Origin: an uncultured Lachnospiraceae bacterium
GTDB lineage: Bacteria > Bacillota > Clostridia > Lachnospirales > Lachnospiraceae
DNA length: 10,367 nt
NCBI GenBank assembly: GCA_902803155.1
Contig: CADCOU010000308.1
Coordinates: 1 to 10,367 of the forward strand
Reading direction: 5' to 3'
The notes beneath the pieces were generated by a model, which searched no databases, had not been told where the DNA came from, and saw only the letters and a program-made list of their open reading frames with translations. A program made the translations under genes and the position numbers. Shown here one piece after another: positions 1-5,106 of this stretch (its first letter is position 1; each line of letters starts with the position of its first letter).

Positions 1-916
1 CTTTGCCGAGCTCATGCATTCCGCATTCGCTGAGGCCCCCGATCCCGAGGATCTCACCTTTGTGCAGCTCAAACGAGATGTCATGGATCTCTCCCGGAAC
101 CGACACATTCTCGACTCTCAAAGCGACTTCGTCCGGAATTTTCTCGCCGTAATCAGTACGGTAATAATGCTCTCCCAGCTCACGTCCGACCATCAGTTTC
201 TTCAGGTCATCCGTCGTGACATCCTTCGCAACGACTGTATCAATATACTCGCCGTCCCTTAGGACCGAGACACGGTCACTCATCTCCAGGACCTCGTCCA
301 GATCATGGGAAATGAAGATCACACAGCTTCCGAGGTCGCGGAGCCTTCGCATATGCTTGAACAGCTCCACACGTCCGCTGTGGTTCAGCGCAGTCGTAGT
401 CTCATCGACAACCAGAACCTTCGGATCGAAATACGTCGCCTTGACGATCTCGACCAGCTTCCTGTCCTCGAAATTGTATGTGTCGATGATCGCGCCGGCA
501 CGGATACGTCCGAATCCGTAGGAGTCCAGGAGTTCCTGTGCTTTCCTGTTCATTGCCGCGGTGTTCTTGACGCCGTGGCTGATGAAAGGATCTTCCTCTC
601 CGAGGAAAATGTTCTCTGCAACCGTCAGGCCGGAGAGCGTTCCCATTTCCTGCACGATGATTGCAATGCCGAGGCGGTTGGCACTGACCTGATTCTTTAC
701 CTGGATCGTCTTGCCTTCCAGGGCAAATGATCCGCCGCCCAGTGTGTAGATACCGGTCAGCATGTTGGTAAAGGTTGATTTTCCGGATCCGTTCTCGCCG
801 ATCAGTGCGTGGATCTCATTTCGATAGAAATCGATCGAAACATGATCGACAGCATGCGTGATCCCGAACTGTTTGTCTATGTCGGTTGCTCTGAGCAAAA
901 TCTTATCTTCTGCCAT
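1..916 (-). CDS. Sugar ABC transporter ATP-binding protein (RbsA/AraG/XylG type), 3' end cut off
   Basis: This is the ATPase of a CUT2 (ribose/arabinose type) sugar importer; it acts at the cytoplasmic face and powers the permease encoded just upstream. About 305 residues are visible of a family length near 500. ATG at 914-916 follows a strong AGGAGG site that overlaps the end of the permease gene, so the two are translationally coupled (13 nt apart). The first nucleotide-binding domain shows Walker A GENGSGKST (residues 40-48), Q-loop Gln89, Walker B VLVVDE (167-172) and the switch His204. Where LSxGQ is expected, the sequence reads YNFEDRKLVEI (147-157), and the D-loop area is DETTTAL rather than DEPTSAL. 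The second domain begins near residue 264 and has a degenerate P-loop region (GIGGLSECGMHEL), as is usual for RbsA-type tandem ATPases. The family is certain. The sugar is unknown; a pentose is suggested only by the AraR-like regulator nearby. Confidence 0.93.
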   Translation of the reverse strand, partial: MAEDKILLRATDIDKQFGITHAVDHVSIDFYRNEIHALIGENGSGKSTFTNMLTGIYTLGGGSFALEGKTIQVKNQVSANRLGIAIIVQEMGTLSGLTVAENIFLGEEDPFISHGVKNTAAMNRKAQELLDSYGFGRIRAGAIIDTYNFEDRKLVEIVKATYFDPKVLVVDETTTALNHSGRVELFKHMRRLRDLGSCVIFISHDLDEVLEMSDRVSVLRDGEYIDTVVAKDVTTDDLKKLMVGRELGEHYYRTDYGEKIPDEVALRVENVSVPGEIHDISFELHKGEILGIGGLSECGMHELGK

Positions 917-929
917 ATCGCGCCTCCTC

Positions 930-1886
930 TCACTTGACCACAGCGCCTTTGACCCTCTTCGTGGTCAGGGCGACGATGACAAGAAGAACTATACCCGTGA
1001 CGATATTGTTGATCGTCGTCGGGGCGCCGAGTGCGACAAATCCGGCAAAGATCATGGAGACGATGTATTCGCCGACCACGATCGCAACGACCGGATGGCC
1101 GTATTTACGGAAGGCCAGGCCGAAGAAGGTTCCCATCAGCGGCTGGAAGTTGCGGGCCATGGATACCATGCCGGTCTTCGCAGTCATGGAGGTTCCGTAA
1201 CTGATGGTCAGAAGCGCTTCCACGCCGAGGAAGAATCCGAACAGCGTGAAGCCGATCACTTTATACTTGTCAACGCTGATACCCATGTTTTTGGCAACGG
1301 CTTCATTGGAGCCGATCGCCGTCGCATACGTACCGACGCGTGTATACTTCAGGATAAATCCGCAGAGGAAAAATGCTGCCAGCGCAACGATCAGGTTCAG
1401 CGGATACTGACCGAACGCCCTGACATCCTTACCGATGATCTTCTCCACCGAACCGGTCGCAAAGACCGCCAGCGCCTCATAGATCAGCGCCATACCGGTA
1501 GTAACGATCATGGACGGGATGCGCAGCTTGATATAGAGCATGCCATTGATGAACTCAAGCAGGGCACCGCAGATGATCGGTGCCACCACCAGTCCGACAT
1601 ATCCCATAGACTCACTCATGGTCGCTGATACAACACATGACAGTACGATGATGGAGCCTACCGAGAAGTCGAACAGTCCCATAACAACGATGAAGTAGAA
1701 GCCGCAGCCGCCCACCGCATAGATAATTGCATCACGCAGGTAGGTTACCATACGGTCCGGTGTTCCGAATGTCGACGGGCGAAGTATCTTGAATACCCCC
1801 CATACCACGATGAGGAGCACCGCCATCAGGAACAGTCCGAACCACTGGCTGGACTTGAACTTCTCCATAGAAGTCTGTTCTTTCAT
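930..1886 (-). CDS. Sugar ABC transporter permease, RbsC/AraH type (BPD_transp_2 family)
   Basis: This is the integral membrane subunit of the CUT2 sugar importer. At 318 residues it matches the family length of about 320, and it is almost entirely hydrophobic segments with short loops. Landmarks are the DFSVGS motif (73-78; DLSVGS in RbsC) and the cytoplasmic loop GSNEAVAKNMGISVDKYK (192-209), which contacts the ATPase in this family. The N-terminus is short and polar before the first membrane segment (about 15-33), and the C-terminus is basic. The ATG at 1886 is preceded by AAAGGATG about 10-12 nt upstream; a second in-frame ATG six codons later is less well placed. The TGA stop lies 13 nt before the ATPase start. 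The upstream gap to the binding-protein gene is 368 nt, long for an ABC operon, and is filled with inverted repeats. It probably functions as a dimer with the downstream ATPase. Substrate is not determined. Confidence 0.93.
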   Translation of the reverse strand: MKEQTSMEKFKSSQWFGLFLMAVLLIVVWGVFKILRPSTFGTPDRMVTYLRDAIIYAVGGCGFYFIVVMGLFDFSVGSIIVLSCVVSATMSESMGYVGLVVAPIICGALLEFINGMLYIKLRIPSMIVTTGMALIYEALAVFATGSVEKIIGKDVRAFGQYPLNLIVALAAFFLCGFILKYTRVGTYATAIGSNEAVAKNMGISVDKYKVIGFTLFGFFLGVEALLTISYGTSMTAKTGMVSMARNFQPLMGTFFGLAFRKYGHPVVAIVVGEYIVSMIFAGFVALGAPTTINNIVTGIVLLVIVALTTKRVKGAVVK

Positions 1887-1926
1887 TTATCTGTTACATC
1901 CTTTCAAATATGAGATATGGCCAGCA

Positions 1927-1997
1927 CCTCCTGCGGGAGTAGATCATCCGGGACGACAGGCTTGTCTGTCGGACGGATGGAATACTCCTGCAGGGGG
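1927..1997 (-). repeat. Long nested hairpin upstream of the permease gene
   Basis: The outer arms are 1927-1941 and 1983-1997 (15 pairs with one or two G:T wobbles). Inside is CATCCG/CGGATG (1945-1950 with 1974-1979), then CGACAG/CTGTCG (1954-1959 with 1966-1971) around a 6-nt loop. Nearly the whole 71-nt stretch can pair. It lies 41 nt upstream of the permease start in the presumed transporter transcript. A role in mRNA processing, stability or differential expression is inference; it could also be an intergenic palindromic repeat. No T-tract follows, so it is not a normal terminator. Confidence 0.75.
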
Positions 1998-2028
1998 CGG
2001 GCAAGGAGCGAAGCTCCTCTGGCCGCCC
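1995..2028 (-). repeat. Second intergenic hairpin with a GC-GAA-GC tip
   Basis: GGGCGG (1995-2000) pairs with CCGCCC (2023-2028). Inside, GGAGC (2005-2009) pairs with GCTCC (2013-2017) across a GAA triloop. The outer arm shares bases 1995-1997 with the preceding hairpin, so the two could compete at their junction. The tip GCGAAGC (2008-2014) is the sequence known to form an exceptionally stable DNA mini-hairpin. Function unknown. Confidence 0.7.
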
Positions 2029-2035
2029 GCAACGA

Positions 2036-2052
2036 GGAGTGCTGCGCACTCC
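2036..2052 (-). repeat. Third intergenic hairpin, perfect 7-bp stem
   Basis: GGAGTGC (2036-2042) pairs perfectly with GCACTCC (2046-2052) across a TGC loop. It follows the two larger hairpins and lies 35 nt from the terminator-like palindrome at 2088-2119. No T-tract is next to it on either strand. It is most easily read as part of one multi-hairpin unit between the binding-protein and permease genes. Confidence 0.7.
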
Positions 2053-2080
2053 GAGTGGGTGCTGTATTGGCGCCGGTGTT

Positions 2081-2119
2081 TCAATAAACGGAGGGGATCA
2101 CGAACGTGATCCCCTCCGT
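2081..2119 (-). terminator. Terminator or attenuator after the binding-protein gene
   Basis: ACGGAGGGGATCACG (2088-2102) and its exact complement (2105-2119) form a 15-bp palindrome with a tiny loop. In the minus direction the stem runs into TTTATTG, a modest T-rich tract; in the plus direction there is none. It sits 135 nt past the binding-protein stop and before the permease. The best reading is a leaky terminator or 3'-end stabiliser that lets the binding protein be made in excess over permease and ATPase, a common pattern in ABC operons. That role is inferred. Confidence 0.72.
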
Positions 2120-2142
2120 CATTTCACGAGAATCCTTTGGGA

Positions 2143-2190
2143 CCCTGCTCTCCCGGATCTTTCACCGGAACGGCTCTTTCATCCGCAGGG
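2143..2190 (-). repeat. Weaker imperfect hairpin next to the binding-protein stop
   Basis: CCCTGC (2143-2148) pairs with GCAGGG (2185-2190). After a 6-nt one-sided bulge, GGAT (2155-2158) pairs with ATCC (2181-2184). The interior holds CCG-GAA-CGG. It is less convincing than its neighbours because of the bulge and open interior. The remaining bases up to the stop codon include a 10-bp palindrome CTGCCGGCAG at 2240-2249 and nothing else I can identify. Confidence 0.4.
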
Positions 2191-2254
2191 CAGTTTCCCG
2201 ACGTTCCTTCGAACAATGATTCTTTGATTCCGCAATCTTCTGCCGGCAGCCTTA

Positions 2255-3412
2255 TCAGCCGTGGCGTGCGATCACGTCTTCGATGGAAAGTGCGGAGCAT
2301 GCAGCTGCAAGTCCGTCATAGTCCAGCTCTGCCAGACCCTTCAGCTCGTCATCCGTGTACGGGGTATCCTGTACGAAGTACTTGTCGAAGTTCGAATAGT
2401 CATCCGGAGATGCAACATACAGATACGGGAACAGCATGTTCTTACCGAAGTCACCGACCTCTTTCAGATAGGTCTCGTCGCCGGTGATCGCCTTGTAGGT
2501 AAGAAGGAATGCGAACAGCGGATCGCAGTAATGTCCGCCGGACTCAGCAAACATTCCGCCGCTCTCAAGCTGGGCATCCAGATCCGGGAGGAAGTCAGTG
2601 GAAACAACATCGATCTTTCCGGTAAGGCCTTCTGCCTCGATCTCGCCGATGGAGCCGACCAGCGGGTCTCCGCCGCCGCCTGCCACGATCAGAGAATCCA
2701 TGTTGTCCGGATAGCTGGTGGAAATGAAGTTTGCGGTAACCTTTGCGCCTTCATCGGAGGAGGTGTTCGCATAAACCGGCTCGCTCAGGGTTGCCTGATC
2801 ATCCGGATGTGCCTCGTTCCCCTCGTCGATCGCCTTCTGATATCCTTCATAGCGAAGAAGGAAGGTAGCATCGCCGACGGTCCAGCCTTCGAGCATGATG
2901 TTTCTGTCGCCCTTTTCAAGAAGCAGATTTACCAGCGTGTAGCCGTTGGTAATCTCATCCTCATGAACCGCGCCGAGATAGTACTGGGAGTTCTTCGCCA
3001 GCTCATAGATCGGTGCGCTGTCTTCAGCGGTGTCGCTGATGATGCGGAAGAACTGGGTCAGATAAACCTGGTTTGCTTCACATGTCGCGATCGCGGAAAG
3101 CATCTCAGAGTCAGCGGAGTTGCAGATGATGATACCGTCGCATCCTGCGGAGCACAGAGTCTCGACAGATGCGGTGACCTGCTCGGAAACATGACCCTGG
3201 TCTACCCACTGGGTCTCAACACCGAGAGCCTTTGCTGCCTGCTCGACAATCTGGAAACACTGGGATCCGAGGACGTCGGTGGAGCTCCAGATGGAGATGC
3301 CGATCTTGATGCCGTCGTCAGCATTTGCCGCGAAGGTCGGAACTGCGCTCATCGCCATAACGGTGGAAGCCGCAAGGGCACAAGCCAGAGCACGTCTGAT
3401 TGCATGTTTCAT
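2255..3412 (-). CDS. Sugar ABC transporter substrate-binding protein (periplasmic-binding-protein type 1 fold)
   Basis: This exported protein captures the sugar for the RbsC/RbsA-type importer encoded downstream. It has 385 residues. The first 29 form a Sec signal peptide: basic start (Lys2, Arg6, Arg7), hydrophobic core, and a TFAA cleavage region near 26-29. The mature protein starts with the beta strand GIKIGISIWSS (34-44), typical of the type 1 fold. It continues with an Asp-Gly-Ile-Ile-Ile-Cys strand (92-97) and ends with alternating alpha/beta segments. The ATG at 3412 is firmly set by AAGGAGGAA (3419-3427). Oddly, there is no lipobox cysteine: Cys11 lies before the hydrophobic core. 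Most Gram-positive binding proteins are lipoproteins, so anchoring is unexplained. It is the first gene of the transporter operon behind a consensus promoter, and a palindromic terminator follows. CUT2 family assignment is secure; ligand is unknown, possibly L-arabinose or another pentose given the AraR-like regulator. Confidence 0.9.
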   Translation of the reverse strand: MKHAIRRALACALAASTVMAMSAVPTFAANADDGIKIGISIWSSTDVLGSQCFQIVEQAAKALGVETQWVDQGHVSEQVTASVETLCSAGCDGIIICNSADSEMLSAIATCEANQVYLTQFFRIISDTAEDSAPIYELAKNSQYYLGAVHEDEITNGYTLVNLLLEKGDRNIMLEGWTVGDATFLLRYEGYQKAIDEGNEAHPDDQATLSEPVYANTSSDEGAKVTANFISTSYPDNMDSLIVAGGGGDPLVGSIGEIEAEGLTGKIDVVSTDFLPDLDAQLESGGMFAESGGHYCDPLFAFLLTYKAITGDETYLKEVGDFGKNMLFPYLYVASPDDYSNFDKYFVQDTPYTDDELKGLAELDYDGLAAACSALSIEDVIARHG

Positions 3413-3493
3413 AACTGATTCCTCCTTGAAAAATGAGTATTGAAGAAAGATTTATGCCGCGCTGCCCGCACGGCCGTTACACAAGCTGAGATT

Positions 3494-3522
3494 ATTATAG
3501 AAATCTGTACCAATGATGTCAA
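3494..3522 (-). promoter_or_regulatory. Consensus sigma-A promoter of the sugar transporter operon
   Basis: On the minus strand there is a perfect -35 box TTGACA (3522-3517), a 17-bp spacer and a perfect -10 box TATAAT (3499-3494). Transcription should start near 3487, giving a leader of about 75 nt before the ATG at 3412. Such a strong promoter needs a repressor. The spacer contains an AraR-like half-site (GGTACA on this strand, 3512-3507), and a full AraR-like palindrome lies upstream at 3546-3561. Confidence 0.85.
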
Positions 3523-3529
3523 CAAATAT

Positions 3530-3577
3530 TTGTCTGAACCAGTCGATTTGTACGCACAATAAAGCCTTGTTTGAACC
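3530..3577. repeat. Direct repeats flanking the AraR-like operator
   Basis: TTGTCTGAACC (3530-3540) and TTGTTTGAACC (3567-3577) are direct repeats with one mismatch, 37 bp apart, with the operator between them. The first lies in ATTTGTCTGAACCAGT (3528-3543), which matches the AraR consensus at 11 of 16 positions. A further half-site, GTACAA, occurs at 3598-3603. The cluster may provide several weak sites for the regulator or a site for a second regulator. This is inference. Confidence 0.45.
3546..3561. promoter_or_regulatory. AraR-like operator upstream of the transporter promoter
   Basis: ATTTGTACGCACAATA matches the Bacillus subtilis AraR operator consensus ATTTGTACGTACAAAT at 13 of 16 positions, including the first nine. 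Its centre is about 66 bp upstream of the predicted start site, outside the core promoter. Repression from there would need cooperative binding to weaker sites closer in, or looping to the operator at 4882-4897. The regulator gene next door encodes an AraR-type protein, which supports the assignment. Confidence 0.72.
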
Positions 3578-3636
3578 GCTTTTGTATGCCGTTTTTGGTA
3601 CAATTTTTATACTGTATCGTTTTCGTATTCTTGCTT

Positions 3637-3668
3637 TTGCAAATACACACGTTGCCTTGATTGCAAAT
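3637..3668. repeat. Repeated TTGCAAAT in the region after araR
   Basis: TTGCAAAT occurs at 3637-3644 and 3661-3668. Because TTGCAA is self-complementary, the copies can also pair as a weak AT-rich 7-bp stem with an 18-nt loop. I see no strong terminator between the araR stop and the transporter promoter, so some read-through from araR is possible. A regulatory role for these repeats is not established. Confidence 0.3.
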
Positions 3669-3685
3669 CTTCTACAAAAATGATC

Positions 3686-4774
3686 TTACTTTCCGATTTT
3701 TGCCGCCGACTCCCGGATCGTGAGGTTTGGTACAAATTCATAGGTTGCATTTATTCCCGGATCTTTGATCAGTTCCAACAGGTTGGAAGCCGTTTTCTCT
3801 CCCAGCGCCTCCATCGGATGCGCTGCGCTCGTCAGCGGTACCGCATTGAGTTCCGTCAGTCTGGAATTGTCAACGGACACGATCGAGAGATCCTGAGGTA
3901 TGCGGATCTGGCGGGCCTGACACAGCTCCGTCAGCATATACGCGACCTCGTCGTTGTAACAGAACACGGCAGTACAGTTCTTGATACGGCGGAGGATCCA
4001 TTCACTTGAATGCAGAGAATCTCTCAGGTCGGTCGTGTCGACCCAGCATACTCTCTCCTCCTCCAGCGGCAGATCCGCCTCCGAGAGCGCTTTCAGATAT
4101 CCTCTGTAGCGCTGAATGCCCTGACCGTCGTCATTTTTCAGGATGCATCCGATCTTCTCATGCCCCAGCGAGATCAGATGATCCGTTACCATACGCCCCG
4201 CTTCCACATCGTCCAGCGACACATGCGGAATATTGATCTCCGGATAAAATGTGTTGAAAAACAGAACCGGTATGCCTCTCTCTTTCAGACTGCGGTACAG
4301 TTCCAGATTCGGATTCGGCAGGGCACTGGTTACCGGTTCTGCGATAACCGGATCCAGAGATCCGCTCCTGAGCATATCCGTCAGTATATTCTTCTCCGTT
4401 TCACGATGATTGTTTGTGAACATGATCCGGGTAGCATACCCTTCCGACTGGAGAACCTCCACCATCGGCTGCAGAATCCTGGGAAAGATATAGGAATCCG
4501 TATAGGAGCTGATGATCGTGACCGAACCGGATCCCTGCGCAGACTCTCTTCGCGGAGCGGCGTTCCTGACATAGCTCCCGCTCCCCTGTATACGGGTGAT
4601 TGTCCCGTCCTTCTCCAGCTCACCGAGTGCCTGCCGTATCGTCTGTCTGGAAAATGAAAACCGCTTGCTCAGCTGCGCTTCCGTCTCCAGCTTATCCCCG
4701 ACATGCAGGAATCCGGAATCAATCTGCTGGTGGATCCATTCTACTACCTGCTGATACTTTGCATTCCTTGACAT
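3686..4774 (-). CDS. araR: AraR-type transcriptional regulator (GntR DNA-binding domain plus sugar-binding domain)
   Basis: This is a cytoplasmic sugar-responsive repressor, predicted to control the adjacent ABC importer and itself. Residues 1-71 form a GntR winged helix: TEAQLSKRF (31-39), SRQTIRQALGELEKDG (42-57) and the wing RIQGSGSYV (61-69). Residues about 84-355 are a type 1 periplasmic-binding-protein-like sensor, as in LacI. The stretches HVSLDDVEAG (184-193), IGCILKNDDGQG (208-219), CYNDE (272-276) and LTIRESAAK (351-359) resemble Bacillus subtilis AraR closely. I chose ATG 4774, which follows AGGAGA (4781-4785 plus neighbours) by about 6 nt and gives 362 residues, about the size of AraR. 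A GTG ten codons upstream lacks such a site. AraR-like palindromes at 4882-4897 and 3546-3561 agree with the assignment. In B. subtilis the effector is L-arabinose. The effector here could differ, since no arabinose catabolic gene is in view. Confidence 0.85.
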   Translation of the reverse strand: MSRNAKYQQVVEWIHQQIDSGFLHVGDKLETEAQLSKRFSFSRQTIRQALGELEKDGTITRIQGSGSYVRNAAPRRESAQGSGSVTIISSYTDSYIFPRILQPMVEVLQSEGYATRIMFTNNHRETEKNILTDMLRSGSLDPVIAEPVTSALPNPNLELYRSLKERGIPVLFFNTFYPEINIPHVSLDDVEAGRMVTDHLISLGHEKIGCILKNDDGQGIQRYRGYLKALSEADLPLEEERVCWVDTTDLRDSLHSSEWILRRIKNCTAVFCYNDEVAYMLTELCQARQIRIPQDLSIVSVDNSRLTELNAVPLTSAAHPMEALGEKTASNLLELIKDPGINATYEFVPNLTIRESAAKIGK

Positions 4775-4808
4775 AGTCTTCTCCTGCTGACTGAGATGCA
4801 ACACTCCG

Positions 4809-4834
4809 GACCGGGGGCGCCATCATCCCCGGTC
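4809..4834. promoter_or_regulatory. Perfect 8-bp hairpin in the araR leader
   Basis: GACCGGGG (4809-4816) pairs with CCCCGGTC (4827-4834) across 10 nt. Read on the minus strand it lies near the 5' end of the predicted araR leader, about 24 nt before the ribosome binding site, with no T-tract after it. There it may stabilise the mRNA or affect translation. Read on the plus strand it is followed by GATTTTTG, the form of an intrinsic terminator that would stop antisense transcription before it leaves the araR gene. Which role applies cannot be decided from sequence. Confidence 0.6.
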
Positions 4835-4850
4835 GATTTTTGTTATATCC

Positions 4851-4880
4851 ACTTTAGTTTAAACAACTGGGATTTGTCAA
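4851..4880 (-). promoter_or_regulatory. Probable araR promoter
   Basis: On the minus strand a perfect -35 box TTGACA (4880-4875) is followed after 18 bp by TAAAGT (4856-4851), a 4 of 6 match to the -10 consensus. The predicted start is near 4844, with a leader of about 70 nt. The AraR-like operator at 4882-4897 directly abuts the -35 box. The weak -10 suits a regulator expressed at low level. A better-matching TATAAC lies further down but at an unsuitable 27-bp spacing. Confidence 0.6.
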
Positions 4881-4881
4881 G

Positions 4882-4897
4882 ATGTGTTCGTACAATT
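4882..4897. promoter_or_regulatory. AraR-like operator at the araR promoter
   Basis: ATGTGTTCGTACAATT matches the AraR consensus ATTTGTACGTACAAAT at 13 of 16 positions, with the conserved CGTACAA core half intact. It adjoins the -35 box of the predicted araR promoter, which fits autoregulation. Together with the site at 3546-3561, about 1.3 kb away, it forms a pair bracketing the regulator gene. Confidence 0.68.
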
Positions 4898-4914
4898 TGG
4901 CAAAATTTGTTCTG

Positions 4915-4995
4915 TTCACGGTCAATCCGGATTCTGCATCTGGCGCGTCATGCTTGCATGGAAGCGACAGTGCAGATCCGGATCTGACCCGTGAA
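4915..4995. repeat. Near-continuous 81-nt hairpin
   Basis: The left arm runs from 4915 to 4938 and the right arm from 4971 to 4995. They pair over about 22 positions with three single-base bulges. The interior continues to pair: CTG/CAG (4940-4942 with 4968-4970), CGC/GCG (4944-4946 with 4964-4966), and CATGC/GCATG (4949-4953 with 4956-4960) at the tip with a TT loop. Almost every base is accounted for, which is far beyond chance. There is no adjacent T-tract; on the minus strand TTTT appears only well past the base. Confidence 0.75.
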
Positions 4996-5001
4996 GCGGG
5001 A

Positions 5002-5083
5002 ACTCCCCCACAACCGCAAACAGAAACTGCGAAGCAGCGGTATATGTGCGAGAGCACAGATGGTTTGCGGTCTGTGGGGGAGT
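5002..5083. repeat. Three-way-junction fold with a 20-bp basal stem
   Basis: The basal stem pairs 5002-5021 with 5063-5083: 20 Watson-Crick pairs with one bulged C at 5072. Two small hairpins fill the interior: CTGC-GAA-GCAG (5027-5037), and TGTGC-GAGA-GCACA (5045-5058), whose loop is a GNRA tetraloop if the plus strand is the RNA. Neither strand has a T-tract after the stem, so a standard intrinsic terminator is unlikely even though it lies 24 nt past a gene end. An RNA element or cruciform-forming repeat is plausible. Confidence 0.7.
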
Positions 5084-5106
5084 ATCCGTGAACAGTAATC
5101 AACAAT

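Larger units (their letters stand above)
4912..5095. repeat. 184-bp inverted-repeat-bounded structured element
   Basis: The unit starts with CTGTTCACGG (4912-4921) and ends with its exact complement CCGTGAACAG (5086-5095). Between them are two independent large folds (4915-4995 and 5002-5083). A second copy of CCGTGAA at 4989-4995 can pair with the left end instead of the right terminus, so two mutually exclusive closures are possible. It starts 12 nt after the stop of the 823-residue membrane-protein gene and ends just upstream of the araR operator. It has no coding capacity that I can support. Candidates are a small MITE-like or palindromic intergenic element, or a structured 3'-UTR RNA. 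Confidence 0.6.

Noticed and set aside
858..1628. 256-codon open frame on the plus strand opposite the permease
   Set aside because: Its translation is very rich in Asp, Arg, His and Gln with no recognisable domain. It is the antisense shadow of a clear membrane-protein gene.
1925..2120. CRISPR array or tRNA cluster in the repeat-rich gap
   Set aside because: The elements are inverted repeats of different sequence, with no regularly spaced direct repeats and no cloverleaf with tRNA consensus bases.
2261..3418. 385-codon plus-strand open frame exactly opposite the binding-protein gene
   Set aside because: The minus-strand frame has a signal peptide, strong ribosome binding site and family match. 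The plus-strand frame has none and mirrors it because of codon bias.
3608..3630. Possible catabolite-repression (cre) site upstream of the transporter operon
   Set aside because: The minus-strand CGAAAACGATACAG matches the cre consensus poorly (wrong first base and no closing CA), so I do not call it.
4775..4804. GTG start ten codons upstream for the AraR-like regulator
   Set aside because: The GTG has no properly spaced ribosome binding site. The ATG at 4774 has one, starts just before the GntR domain and gives the usual family length.
5002..5083. Ordinary rho-independent terminator of the right-hand operon
   Set aside because: The stem is 20 bp with two interior hairpins, and no T-tract follows on either strand, so the canonical form is not met. 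Some termination cannot be excluded.
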